Assembly (NCBI RefSeq): GCF_946479275.1
Contig: NZ_CAMLFE010000004.1
Span: forward strand, 310,001-374,000
From: an uncultured Bartonella sp.
GTDB taxonomy: Bacteria; Pseudomonadota; Alphaproteobacteria; Rhizobiales; Rhizobiaceae
DNA: 64,000 nt
Direction of reading: 5' to 3'
Made by a program: the position numbers and the translations under genes. This document shows positions 1-8,670 of the stretch, in pieces. The notes under the pieces are model-generated. The model searched no databases. It saw only the letters and a list, made by a program, of their open reading frames with translations, and had not been told where the DNA came from. How positions within the stretch are numbered: position 1 is the first letter of the stretch; the number at the start of each line of letters is the position of its first letter.

Positions 1-272
1 TACGCAATGTGATGGCCGAAGTGGCCGGTATCCGGCGCATGGGGGCGGCGGCAGTTGATCTTGCTTATGTTGCAGCCGGTCGGCTCGACGGTTTCTGGGA
101 AGATAATCTACAGCCATGGGATATGGCGGCCGGCCTTTTGATGGTTCGGGAAGCCGGTGGCTTTGTCAGTGACAAGGATGGTGGGCAGAATATCTTCGGG
201 AAAAAGAATATTGTTGCCGGAAACGAGCTTATTCATAAAGCACTGATGAAGACGATCAAAAAACCGATCTGA
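1..272 (+). CDS. suhB: Inositol monophosphatase family protein (3' end only)
   Basis: The frame is open from the left edge, so only the last ~90 residues are present. They carry the family's C-terminal signature: GIRRMGAAAVDLAYVAAG followed by LDGFWE and PWDMAAGLLMVREAGG, where the WD aspartate is a metal ligand. The family hydrolyses inositol-1-phosphate or related sugar phosphates using Mg2+. Alphaproteobacterial members are usually called SuhB. The in-frame GTG/ATG codons at 9-14 are internal, since the family runs to ~265 residues. A strong terminator follows. Family assignment is firm; the substrate is not. Confidence 0.85.
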   Translation, partial: RNVMAEVAGIRRMGAAAVDLAYVAAGRLDGFWEDNLQPWDMAAGLLMVREAGGFVSDKDGGQNIFGKKNIVAGNELIHKALMKTIKKPI

Positions 273-308
273 CGGACAAGCTTTGTTCAGAAATTTTTAT
301 CAAATTCC

Positions 309-340
309 ATTCCCGCTTTTTTGAAAGCGGGAATTTTTTT
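309..340 (+). terminator. Rho-independent terminator after suhB
   Basis: An 11-bp perfect stem (ATTCCCGCTTT / AAAGCGGGAAT, 309-319 with 324-334) with a 4-nt loop is followed by a T run. It ends the suhB transcript before the convergent oxidoreductase gene. Confidence 0.85.
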
Positions 341-387
341 GGGCGAAATCTTGCACATACTTGCTTCGCTTGAGATATTCGCTCACC

Positions 388-1710
388 TCATAAATCGTCG
401 CCAGCCGCGGCTTGCTCTTTTTTCAAACGGTAGCGGGCAACAAGCGAGCGTATTGGATCGGGAACAATAAAGCTTGGATGGCTGTTCTCACGAATGAAGC
501 GGATTTCTTCATTATTATCACCAGAAATGAAATCGGCCGCATAAAATCCGAGATATGTACCTTTTGCTACGCCAACGCCGTTACAGCCATTCAAAACCAT
601 GATGTTTTCGGCAGGTTTATGGAAAACATAATTCTGGTTGAGAGTAACGGCAATCATTCCGCCCCATGTGAATTCGAACGGAATATGGGAAAGCATAGGA
701 AAACGGTTCTCGAACGAACGCCTGTGGTGGGTCAAGGCGGAGTCGAGATCATCTTTTGAAGTTGTCAATGTTGGTGCAAAACGCAATATATTACGAATAA
801 AGATGCGGTGGTCGGGTGTATAGCGCACTGTTGTGCCTGCCGGATGAGCCGAGGTAATGCCCCAAGGTTTTACATTGGAAAAATACTTTTCGACATCACT
901 AGCCTCAAGCGGTTTTGTCAGGCTGGCATAAGTGTAAACGGGCGCAAGACGGTGCTTTTCATAGCCGAATTCACTGTTGAAAATATTGCCCGCCTCGAAG
1001 ATAAATTTTGCCGTAATACGCCCGCGGGCAGTTCTAATCACATGGTTGGAACCATAAGTGATTTCTGTAACGGGTGTTTGTTCAAAAAGGCTGACAGAAG
1101 GTGGCAAAGCTTTAGCGATACCACGGATAAGTGCGGCAGGGTTAACAAGAACATTGCCCTTTGTATAAATTGCCCGTTGATAATAGGTAGTTCCCAATCG
1201 TTTTGCTAAATCGTCTCCGGCAATATCCTGATAATCAAACCCGTCATTTTTGAGTTGTTTGGCAAAATGATCAAGATTGCCGAGGTTATTTGTTTCGCGG
1301 GCGGCCATATATTTACCGCTTTCCTGCCAATCACAGGAAATAGCATGATGGTCTTTGAAATCACGCAGACGCTTTATGGCAAATTTATTCAATGCATAAA
1401 GCCGCTGGTCATGATCGGGGGTTGTTTTGCCACCATCCACATTGTGCGGTACATCAATGATAAAACCGGCATTCCGCCCCGAAGTCCCTTCGCCAACTTT
1501 GAGTGCATCAATGACGGCAATCTTTGCATCCGGTTGCCGTTCGGCCAGCCGATGAGCTAAAGAAAGGCCAATAAAGCCCGCTCCGATAATCACAAAATCA
1601 AAGTCTTTATCGTCTTCAAAGCTTATGCCAATCGTCTGGTCGTGATCGGGTGATGTGGCAAACCAACCTGAAATGCCGTCGATTTTCGGCTCCACGCGAA
1701 TCTGAACCAT
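388..1710 (-). CDS. FAD-dependent oxidoreductase, DAO family
   Basis: The 440-residue protein has a dinucleotide-binding motif near residues 41-57 (IIGAGFIGLSLAHRLAE), an acidic residue at the end of the second strand (AVID) and a TSGRNAGF segment typical of DAO-fold amine and amino-acid oxidases such as the PuuB/OrdL group. A C-terminal NGCNGVGVAKGTYLG segment fits the second FAD contact. It lacks a signal peptide and is probably cytosolic. About 40 residues precede the FAD domain. Substrate is unknown. It stands alone, with an ABC exporter gene upstream on the same strand. Confidence 0.75.
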   Translation of the reverse strand: MVQIRVEPKIDGISGWFATSPDHDQTIGISFEDDKDFDFVIIGAGFIGLSLAHRLAERQPDAKIAVIDALKVGEGTSGRNAGFIIDVPHNVDGGKTTPDHDQRLYALNKFAIKRLRDFKDHHAISCDWQESGKYMAARETNNLGNLDHFAKQLKNDGFDYQDIAGDDLAKRLGTTYYQRAIYTKGNVLVNPAALIRGIAKALPPSVSLFEQTPVTEITYGSNHVIRTARGRITAKFIFEAGNIFNSEFGYEKHRLAPVYTYASLTKPLEASDVEKYFSNVKPWGITSAHPAGTTVRYTPDHRIFIRNILRFAPTLTTSKDDLDSALTHHRRSFENRFPMLSHIPFEFTWGGMIAVTLNQNYVFHKPAENIMVLNGCNGVGVAKGTYLGFYAADFISGDNNEEIRFIRENSHPSFIVPDPIRSLVARYRLKKEQAAAGDDL

Positions 1711-1759
1711 AGTCTGGCCTGTTTTTTAATTCCTGTATTTTCTTTTCCCGGAATTGTTG

Positions 1760-3553
1760 TCAATGCGAGAATTGGAGTTTTGCCAAGCGCGCATAAAGGC
1801 CGTTTTGAGCAACCAGTTCGTCATGCGTGCCTTCTTCGACAATAGCACCTTTATCGAGAACAACAATTCTGTCGGCTTTCAAAACTGTTGCCAAACGGTG
1901 GGCAATAACCAGTGTTGTGCGATTTTTCATTAAGCCTTCAAGTGCTCTTTGTACAAGCATCTCGTTTTCCGCATCAAGTGCGGATGTTGCTTCATCGAGA
2001 AGCAGAAGTGGTGCATTGCGCAAAATTGCACGTGCAATGGCTATGCGTTGCTTTTGTCCGCCTGAAAGGGTAATGCCACGCTCGCCAACTTCAGTTTCAA
2101 AACCGTCTTTCAAATTATGAATGAAGTCGAGTGCATGGGCAGCCTCTGCCGCTTCTTCGATAGCTTTATTATCGGCCAAAGGATTACCAAAAGCGATATT
2201 TTCCCGCAAAGTTCCATCAAAAATGGCGACATCCTGCGGTACATAGGCAATGCGTGAGCGTAAATCTTCAAGCTTGACTTTGGAAATTTCCGTCCCATCG
2301 AAAGTAATATTGCCGCTATCGGGATCATAAAAGCGCAAGATCAATGAAAAAATTGTACTTTTGCCACCGCCGGAGGGGCCCACAAAAGCCACCGTCTCTC
2401 CGGCTTTGATCGAAAAGGTCAAATTATGCAGGATTGCTTGCGATTTTCTGGTTGGATAGGCAAAATCGACATGATTGAAGTTGATTGCACCTCTTGCCGG
2501 TTCCGGTAGTTTTAACGGAGTGGCGGGCACAGTAATTGCAGTTTTTTCAACAAGCAGTTCGGCAAGTCTTTCGGCTGCGCCTGTTGCCTGTGCAAGCTCG
2601 GCGCCAACTTCCGATAATTGGCCGAATGCACTTGCACCGAAAACTGCATAGAGTACAAATTGCCCCAGTGTTCCAGCTGTCATGGTTTTATCCAGAACAT
2701 CGTTCGAACCAATCCACAACACAGCTACAACGCTGCCAAAAACAAGAAAAATAGCAAAAGCAGTTAAAAACGCGCGTGATAGAATCGACCCGCGTGCCGA
2801 TTGGAAAGCCCGTTCGATCAATTGGGAAAACCGTTCATTGACACTTTTTTCCGCCGTAAAAGCCTGAATGGTGCGGATAGCACTCACCTGTTCGGAAGCA
2901 AGAGCTGTTGCATCGGCAAGGCGGTCTTGTGCGAGGCGGGTTCTTTTGCGTACTTTGCGACCGAAAACAATAAGTGGAATAACAACAATGGGAATTGCGA
3001 CAAGCACCATTGCCGACAGTTTCGGACTGGTCACAATCATCATGATAATGGCGCCGACGGCCATAATGATGTTGCGCAAGAAAACCGAAGCTGTAGCACC
3101 GACAGCCGATTTTACCTGTGTTGTATCGGCAGACAAGCGCGAGATAATTTCGCCTGAACGGGATTTGTCGAAAAATTCCGGTGACAGACTGATAATATGG
3201 GAAAAAACATCACGCCGGAGATCGGCCACCACATGTTCCCCCAAAGTAATCACCGAATAATAACGTCCGGCTGAAGCAAGAGCCAGAATTGCAGCAAGCA
3301 AAAACAGCACTGCGAAATAGGAATTGATCATGGTCCCGTTACTCAAACTAAAGCCATGATCGAGCATACGGCGGATTGCAATGGGAAGTGCCAACATGAC
3401 AAGGGCTGCAACAATCAAAGAAACAGCGGCTGAAAAGGCAAGTTTTTTATAGCGGAATACATAAGGTTGCAGTGCTGATAATGGACGCAAGCTATGTTTT
3501 TTCGGGGCAGATAGTCTTTTTTCGCCATTTTCCATGCTGTTCTTCTTATCCAT
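1760..3553 (-). CDS. ABC transporter, fused membrane and ATPase domains (ABCB/MsbA type)
   Basis: A half-transporter of 597 residues. The first ~320 residues form a six-helix membrane domain. The ATPase domain follows with Walker A GPSGGGKST near residue 390, Q-loop YVPQDVAIFDG, signature LSGGQKQRIAIARAIL, Walker B LLLLDEATSALD and switch histidine IAHRLAT. All catalytic residues are present, so it should be an active homodimeric exporter of the MsbA-like lipid/drug class. The substrate cannot be read from sequence. The N-terminus is basic and cytosolic. The nearby oxidoreductase is on the same strand 49 bp away and could be co-transcribed. Confidence 0.85.
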   Translation of the reverse strand: MDKKNSMENGEKRLSAPKKHSLRPLSALQPYVFRYKKLAFSAAVSLIVAALVMLALPIAIRRMLDHGFSLSNGTMINSYFAVLFLLAAILALASAGRYYSVITLGEHVVADLRRDVFSHIISLSPEFFDKSRSGEIISRLSADTTQVKSAVGATASVFLRNIIMAVGAIIMMIVTSPKLSAMVLVAIPIVVIPLIVFGRKVRKRTRLAQDRLADATALASEQVSAIRTIQAFTAEKSVNERFSQLIERAFQSARGSILSRAFLTAFAIFLVFGSVVAVLWIGSNDVLDKTMTAGTLGQFVLYAVFGASAFGQLSEVGAELAQATGAAERLAELLVEKTAITVPATPLKLPEPARGAINFNHVDFAYPTRKSQAILHNLTFSIKAGETVAFVGPSGGGKSTIFSLILRFYDPDSGNITFDGTEISKVKLEDLRSRIAYVPQDVAIFDGTLRENIAFGNPLADNKAIEEAAEAAHALDFIHNLKDGFETEVGERGITLSGGQKQRIAIARAILRNAPLLLLDEATSALDAENEMLVQRALEGLMKNRTTLVIAHRLATVLKADRIVVLDKGAIVEEGTHDELVAQNGLYARLAKLQFSH

Positions 3554-3721
3554 ATTCTATTGTGCCCTTGTGCTATCGTTCATGCTGTTGTATAGGCAAC
3601 ACCAGATTTTTATCAAAGTCCGGCCACGCCCGGGCTTTGTTTATCAAATTGATGAACGGATGGCATCATGAAAATACACCATGTAACCGTTCGTTACCGT
3701 TAGAAGCAGGAAGTTTGCGTC

Positions 3722-3943
3722 ATGAAAGCTGATATTCATCCCGATTACCACACCATCAAGGTTGTGATGACAGATGGCACCGAGTATTTCACCCGCTCTA
3801 CTTGGGGCAAAGAGGGTGATACTATGAATCTTGATATTGATCCGAGAACACATCCGGCATGGACTGGTGGTTCACAGACTCTCGTTGATCGCGGTGGTCG
3901 TGTTTCCAAGTTCAAAAACCGTTTTGGCAATCTCGGCCTTTAA
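3722..3943 (+). CDS. rpmE: 50S ribosomal protein L31, zinc-free (C-) form
   Basis: The 73-residue protein [19 protein letters not shown]... matches alphaproteobacterial L31. It has no cysteines, so this is the C-minus form that does not bind zinc. It contributes to contact between the large and small ribosomal subunits. It is monocistronic, with a strong terminator 20 bp after the stop codon. The rpmJ product in this window is also cysteine-free. Confidence 0.93.
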   Translation: MKADIHPDYHTIKVVMTDGTEYFTRSTWGKEGDTMNLDIDPRTHPAWTGGSQTLVDRGGRVSKFKNRFGNLGL

Positions 3944-3963
3944 TAAGTTTTTATTTCCCTTTA

Positions 3964-3990
3964 AAACCCGCCAATCTGGCGGGTTTTTTA
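3964..3990 (+). terminator. Rho-independent terminator of rpmE
   Basis: AAACCCGCC / GGCGGGTTT stem with a 5-nt loop, followed by T-rich sequence. Confidence 0.88.
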
Positions 3991-4202
3991 TTTTTTTAAA
4001 CATCACAGTTATTCTGATAGTTACGGCAATTTTCAAATCTACCGCTGAAACAGCTGTCGAAACATTTGGTTGCCACGGCAGACAAGAAGATAAACGCCGA
4101 GAAAAATTATAACTATCTTCAGGTAAAAGCCCGCTCTCGAAAACAACGTTATTTTTAAAAAGCAACCGGCTTTTGAGCTGGAGATAAATTTGGCACCTCA
4201 AT

Positions 4203-4243
4203 AAAAAACCGGCTTGCGGGAGTTTAAAAACCACCCGAAAGCC
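4203..4243 (-). terminator. Terminator of yebC
   Basis: The stem ACCGGCTT...AAGCCGGT (outer arms about 4208-4215 and 4236-4243), extended by GCGG/CCCG, is preceded on the plus strand by six A residues. On the minus strand these become the U tract 3' of yebC. The 3944-4278 gap holds only this and the rpmE terminator; no gene was seen. Confidence 0.7.
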
Positions 4244-4278
4244 GGTACAATTCAGTTTGAAAAACTTGAAGAATAAAT

Positions 4279-5028
4279 TTATTCGGCGGCAAGCTTTGCC
4301 ATGACTTCGTCACTGACTTCGAAATTGGCATAGACGTTTTGAACGTCATCATCTTCTTCCAAAGTGGAAATCAGACGAAGAACCGATTCGGCTTTTTCTT
4401 CATCAATCGGCGTTGTGGTTGTCGGCTTCCAGACAACTTTGACCGATTCGGCTTCGCCAAGTGCGGCTTCAAGTGCTTTGGAAACTTCGCCGACATTTTC
4501 AAAAGCACAGGTAATGACGTGGCCATCTTCATCAGACTGGACATCATCGGCACCTGCTTCAATAGCTGCTTCCATAACTTTATCCGCGTCACCGGCTTCC
4601 GGTTTATAAACAATTTCGCCAACGCGATTGAACATGAAGCCGACCGAACCTGTTTCACCCAATGCACCACCTGCTTTGGTGAAAGCGGCACGAACATTGG
4701 AGGCAGTACGGTTGCGATTATCTGTCAAAGCTTCGACAATAACAGCAACACCGGCCGGGCCGTAACCCTCGTAGCGGACTTCCTCATAATTTTCGCCATC
4801 ATTGCCGGCAGCCTTTTTAATCGCCCGTTCGATATTGTCTTTCGGCATGGACTGGGCTCTCGCATTCTGCACAGCCAAGCGTAGACGGGCATTCATCGCA
4901 GGATCCGGCACACCAAGCTTGGCCGCAACGGTTATTTCGCGGGCGAGTTTGGAAAACATCTTCGAGCGCATCGCATCCTGACGACCTTTGCGATGCATAA
5001 TATTCTTAAACTGTGAATGGCCTGACAT
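4279..5028 (-). CDS. yebC: YebC/PmpR family regulatory protein
   Basis: A 249-residue protein beginning [19 protein letters not shown], the N-terminal signature of YebC/PmpR/TACO1. The family is associated with transcriptional control and with translation of difficult (polyproline) nascent chains. The acidic segment near the C-terminus ([17 protein letters not shown]) is also typical. Length matches the family (~245-250). It is the last gene of a minus-strand run fthC-ymdB-yebC, with 133 bp between it and ymdB, so it may have its own promoter. Confidence 0.92.
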   Translation of the reverse strand: MSGHSQFKNIMHRKGRQDAMRSKMFSKLAREITVAAKLGVPDPAMNARLRLAVQNARAQSMPKDNIERAIKKAAGNDGENYEEVRYEGYGPAGVAVIVEALTDNRNRTASNVRAAFTKAGGALGETGSVGFMFNRVGEIVYKPEAGDADKVMEAAIEAGADDVQSDEDGHVITCAFENVGEVSKALEAALGEAESVKVVWKPTTTTPIDEEKAESVLRLISTLEEDDDVQNVYANFEVSDEVMAKLAAE

Positions 5029-5161
5029 AGATCACCTTTCGGTTTTCACCGACAGCGAGCCTTGGAATAATCGAAGTATCCTGTCGGACAATGTTCTAAT
5101 AAAAATCTGAATGAGCGCCTTATACGGAAAACGAGTGAAAAGGTAAAGAGTTGCGCATCTT

Positions 5162-5983
5162 TCACCAAAAATCCGGCAAGCATTCTTCCAACCGCGGTCC
5201 AAGACGCAAGGCAGATACTTTTTCTGCAAGTCCTGTACGGTCGGAAATTTCGACTGCCAGCCCGCAAATGGTGGCAGGTCCGCTTGCCGGTTCATAGCGG
5301 CCACGCGATATTTTGGTAACAAAACGGTTGAGGGGCTCTTCTTTATCCATGCCGAGCGACGAATCATAATCGCCACACATGCCGGCATCCGACATAAACG
5401 CCGTACCGCCACTAAAAATCTGATAATCGGCTGTCGGAACATGGGTATGGGTGCCCACTACCACACTGGCGCGACCATCAAGAAAATGGCCGAAACATTG
5501 TTTTTCGCTTGTGGCTTCGGCATGGAAATCAAAAATCACCGCATCGGCCTGCTCGCCGAGCGGACATTCGCCGACAATGCGTTCGGCTGCCTCGAACGGG
5601 TCGTCAAGATCAGGATGCATGAATACCCGCCCCATAACATTGGCAACAAGGACACGCGCACCGTTTTTTGCAATATAGACACCCGAACCTTTGCCTGCCG
5701 TTCCTTTCGGGAAATTTGCAGGTCTTAAAAACCGGTCGGCATGATCGGCATAATTTAAAGTTTCTTTCTGGTCGAAAGCATGGTTACCGGTGGTAACAAC
5801 ATTTGCACCGGCTTCCAGTGTTTCATTATAGATTTTTTCGGTAATGCCAAAACCGGAAGCAGCGTTTTCTCCGTTGACGACAACAAAGTCGAGTTTAAGA
5901 CCTGATATCAGGCCCGGGAGCTTCTGAAACACTGCCGTGCGGCCGGATTTACCAACCATGTCACCTAAAAATAAAAATCTCAT
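5162..5983 (-). CDS. ymdB: YmdB-type metallophosphoesterase (TIGR00282)
   Basis: The 273-residue protein has the calcineurin-like metal-site motifs: FLGDMVGKSGR at the N-terminus, VVVNGENAASGFGIT, TTGNHAFDQKE, FHAEATSEK and VGTHTHVPTAD. These match the TIGR00282/YmdB family, whose studied members hydrolyse 2',3'-cyclic nucleotides and related phosphodiesters. It is cytosolic. It lies 20 bp downstream of fthC on the same strand, an arrangement kept in many Rhizobiales, and is probably co-transcribed with it. Confidence 0.88.
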   Translation of the reverse strand: MRFLFLGDMVGKSGRTAVFQKLPGLISGLKLDFVVVNGENAASGFGITEKIYNETLEAGANVVTTGNHAFDQKETLNYADHADRFLRPANFPKGTAGKGSGVYIAKNGARVLVANVMGRVFMHPDLDDPFEAAERIVGECPLGEQADAVIFDFHAEATSEKQCFGHFLDGRASVVVGTHTHVPTADYQIFSGGTAFMSDAGMCGDYDSSLGMDKEEPLNRFVTKISRGRYEPASGPATICGLAVEISDRTGLAEKVSALRLGPRLEECLPDFW

Positions 5984-6003
5984 AATTCAACTCTAAACAT
6001 CTC

Positions 6004-6570
6004 TTAAAACGATCTTAAACCACTTTCGGTGAGTATCATTGCCAATTTTTGATCGTGTGGTTCGGCCGGTATTGACGAAACTTCCTGACAATCAAAAGCA
6101 AGTCCTATCAATAACGGGTTATGCCCGTTTTCTCTCATGCTTGCAATTGCCCGATCATAGTAACCGGCACCATAACCAATCCTGTTTCCTTTGCTATCAA
6201 AAGCAGAAAGTGGAACGAGAAGTGTTTCCGGCGTAACAATTTGCGCGTCTTCAGATGGCCCCACAGTGCCAAACCCCATATCTACGAGTTTTCTCTCATC
6301 GTCGAAAATTCTGAAAACCATTGTTGTTTTATCGATAATGGCCGGTAAAGCCAGTTTAAAGCCATGTTTTTTCAACGCCGACATGAGAGGGCGCGGGTCG
6401 ATTTCGCTTTTGATCGGCCAGACCCCTGCAACCGTTTTGCCGTTCAAAATGGCGAGCAGCTTTTGAAGCTCTTCGACGAGTTTTTGTGAAATGACAACAC
6501 GTTGTTTTTCCGGTATGCGGTCGCGTCTTGCCAAAGCTTCCTGTCGAAGTGTTTTTTTTCTGATTGTCAT
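6004..6570 (-). CDS. fthC: 5-formyltetrahydrofolate cyclo-ligase
   Basis: About 188 residues. An ATP-binding segment near the N-terminus (RKKTLRQEALARRDRIP) is followed by PLSAFDSKGNRIGYGAGYYDRAI, the family hallmark. The enzyme converts 5-formyl-THF to 5,10-methenyl-THF, returning folate to the one-carbon pool. I chose the ATG at 6570 because AGGA lies just upstream; the ATG at 6591 has no visible ribosome site. In many proteobacteria the gene sits next to the 6S RNA gene, which is relevant to the unexplained segment upstream at 7080-7410. Confidence 0.88.
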   Translation of the reverse strand: MTIRKKTLRQEALARRDRIPEKQRVVISQKLVEELQKLLAILNGKTVAGVWPIKSEIDPRPLMSALKKHGFKLALPAIIDKTTMVFRIFDDERKLVDMGFGTVGPSEDAQIVTPETLLVPLSAFDSKGNRIGYGAGYYDRAIASMRENGHNPLLIGLAFDCQEVSSIPAEPHDQKLAMILTESGLRSF

Positions 6571-7079
6571 ATGTCCTGAAACTATTTGCATTTATGACGA
6601 TTTCTTCAAAACCTGCCAGATGACTTGCAGGTCAAAATTCCGTTTAACGTTAACGATAATGGACGATCATCCGGTTTTGTCAAAGCTGTTTTATAAAATA
6701 TTGCCAAGAGAACAGTGGAAACCGGCAAAGCTCATTGAATGATTGGTCATGCAACATTGTTAATTGGAAGGTGTTCCGGACATCACAATGGTGTCACAAA
6801 GCGGGCAATCGTCCGGTAGCAAGCAGCATAATATTCTATCATTTTGGAAGGCAGTAATTTTTTAACGACATTCGAATTAACTGTTTCGACACACAAAAAC
6901 GGAAGCTTGTTTATTGTTTTGAATGTTTTTTCATAAATTTCTGAATTGTCGGAATTTTCTCAAGAAATACCGACAAGGAAATAATCGGAAAATTGCTAAT
7001 TCAATGGATAATTACGACGGGACGGAATAACCGCTTACATAAAGTGCATATGAGAATAACAAAGTTTACGTGACAGGAT
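6571..7079. other. AT-rich intergenic stretch with one stem-loop
   Basis: No convincing open frame with a ribosome site was seen on either strand. One imperfect stem-loop (TTGTCGG at 6946-6952 with CCGACAA at 6970-6976, continued inward by ATTT/AAAT) stands out, but neither side has a U tract. The stretch presumably holds the promoter of fthC. Confidence 0.4.
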
Positions 7080-7410
7080 GGAAGAAACTTACGGAACTTG
7101 AAACGGAAAAGAACCCATGAGGACAAACGAAGAGGGCAAACGAATGATTGCTTGTGGGGGAGCAATTTAGAGAGAAGAAAGTGGCGATCCGCAGCAACCG
7201 GTGGAATGTATTTGATCCCGGGAAACCTACAACGTAGGTGGGCGCCATATGAAAAGGCCCACGAGCCTAATCAGGGACAGCTCCCTTAGAGATCAATAAG
7301 GCCCCGGGGATGCAGTTATTCCTGTCGAGAAGAGCAGAACGCCTCGGCCAATATAGGTCAAGTCACTGCTTGTTACCAGTCTGCTATGAGGTTTTTAAAG
7401 AGTAATTTTC
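7080..7410. ncRNA. Candidate structured non-coding RNA, class and strand unassigned
   Basis: This 330-bp segment differs from its AT-rich surroundings: it is richer in G+C and dense in complementary arms. Seen directly are GGGAGC (about 7157) with GCTCCC (about 7281), a perfect hairpin ACCTAC-AAC-GTAGGT (about 7208-7222), GTGGGC/GCCCAC enclosing GCCATATGAAAAG, and AGCAGA/TCTGCT near 7333-7372. No open frame looks like a protein. The tag, P4 and SRP-loop hallmarks of tmRNA, RNase P RNA and 4.5S RNA were not found. Synteny with fthC makes 6S RNA (ssrS) the first hypothesis, but I could not fold it into the 6S rod with confidence. Confidence 0.35.
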
Positions 7411-7446
7411 ATTTGCCTCTTCACCTTGCCTGATTTGACGGAAAAA

Positions 7447-8148
7447 TCAGATGGCTTGTCCTGTCTGGTCTTCAAGAATATCGGCGACATGTTTTTGTGC
7501 GCGTTGCATTTGCGGGTAAATTTTCAAGGCATCTTCATAGGCATGAAGCGCAAGTTTATTGCGTCCGGTCATTTCCAGAATCGATCCGACAAGAAACAAA
7601 GCGTTATAATTTCGGGGCTCCAGTGCAAGTGACCGCTGCAAATCGCTCATTGCGAGTTTCAGGTCATTCAATTGTACATGAACTGCCGCACGACGCGCCC
7701 ATCCTTCGGCGTAATCAGGCTTCAAGGCAACCACATTATCAAGAAAATCGAGCGCCATGGCGTAATCTTGTTCGTTAATTGCGTCTTCCGCCCATTGCAT
7801 CAGAAGATCAATCGTATCACTTCCCGATTGCGCCCATAGGCCCTGAATCTGGCGGCTTAATTTTGCCGCTTCCTTGTAATTGGGGGTTCGTTTCAAAGCC
7901 GCGAGCAAACGGTCAAGCTCGGCCTGCTTCTTTTGTGCCGCATTCTGATCTTTCCCAAGATCAGGCAATGCTTCTTCCTGAGACGGCTTTTCGGGAATCA
8001 TATCTTCAGGAGATAATGGCGGAGAATCAGGGTCTTCTTGTGGCGGTAGTTCCGGAAGACCTTGGGAAAAAACTAAAGAAGGCGACAAAGCCATCGCGAT
8101 TGACAGCAACATAATGAAAAAACGAATTTTCAATCTGTTCAACATCAT
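7447..8148 (-). CDS. Exported tetratricopeptide-repeat protein
   Basis: A 233-residue protein with an N-terminal signal sequence (basic MMLNRLKIR, then a hydrophobic stretch to about residue 29, FSQ cleavage region). A Pro/Glu/Asp-rich linker (residues ~30-60) and about three TPR units follow; ALDFLDNVVALKPDYAEGWARRA and KLAMSDLQRSLALEPRNYNALFLVG are clear. It is likely periplasmic and acts by protein contacts; no catalytic motif is visible. Similar proteins are common in Rhizobiales, without a firm function. It ends 37 bp before the structured segment at 7080-7410. Confidence 0.75.
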   Translation of the reverse strand: MMLNRLKIRFFIMLLSIAMALSPSLVFSQGLPELPPQEDPDSPPLSPEDMIPEKPSQEEALPDLGKDQNAAQKKQAELDRLLAALKRTPNYKEAAKLSRQIQGLWAQSGSDTIDLLMQWAEDAINEQDYAMALDFLDNVVALKPDYAEGWARRAAVHVQLNDLKLAMSDLQRSLALEPRNYNALFLVGSILEMTGRNKLALHAYEDALKIYPQMQRAQKHVADILEDQTGQAI

Positions 8149-8305
8149 TTCCTCTGTCGCAGCCGTTTCTTTTCAGGTTTCATGAAGCCCGTGGCATATG
8201 ATTTTGCCATAGAACGTTTGCAGCAATATCAAGGACTGCAACTATATCTGGCTGTGATCTTATATGGAGGAAAGAATTGAAGCAATGCCTGAAATTCAGG
8301 GTTAT

Positions 8306-8334
8306 AAAAAAGGCTCCTGAAAGGAGCCTTTTTT
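8306..8334 (-). terminator. Bidirectional terminator downstream of rpmJ
   Basis: A near-perfect palindrome, AAAAAAGGCTCCT / AGGAGCCTTTTTT, lies 18 bp past the rpmJ stop codon. Its flanking A and T runs allow termination in both directions. Confidence 0.85.
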
Positions 8335-8352
8335 AAACAATATGTCGAATAA

Positions 8353-8478
8353 TCAACCCTGACGGGCTTTAAAGCGCGGGTTGGTCTTATTAATGATGTA
8401 AATACGACCTTTGCGGCGAACCATGCGGTTGTCGCGGTGACGACCCTTAAGCGCTCTGAGCGAATTTTTAATTTTCAT
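8353..8478 (-). CDS. rpmJ: 50S ribosomal protein L36, zinc-free form
   Basis: A 41-codon gene beginning [18 protein letters not shown] and ending [12 protein letters not shown]. This is the longer, cysteine-free L36 type found in many alphaproteobacteria. It lacks the C-x2-C...H zinc ribbon of the 37-38-residue form. It is a small, highly basic protein of the large ribosomal subunit. It is monocistronic with its own strong terminator. The ribosome site upstream is weak (GGTGA). Confidence 0.92.
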   Translation of the reverse strand: MKIKNSLRALKGRHRDNRMVRRKGRIYIINKTNPRFKARQG

Positions 8479-8670
8479 TTCAATCACCGTTTGTATAACC
8501 CGTCGCCGGGTAAAAGGATTGGACCCTAGACAGGGCTTGAATTTCGTCGGTCAAATAGCCTGACGATAGAGGGTTTGTCAACTCTAAATCACGCAAAAAT
8601 AGTGTTTCCATTGTCAAACTCTATCACGAATTAAGCTTTCGGCGCGTTTATGCGTGCTTTTTATCCATTA

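Noticed and set aside
7080..7410. tmRNA, RNase P RNA or 4.5S RNA
   Set aside because: No tag-peptide frame, no GAAAGTCC/ACAGAAA core and no GGTCCGGAAGGAAGCAGCC-like loop were found on either strand.
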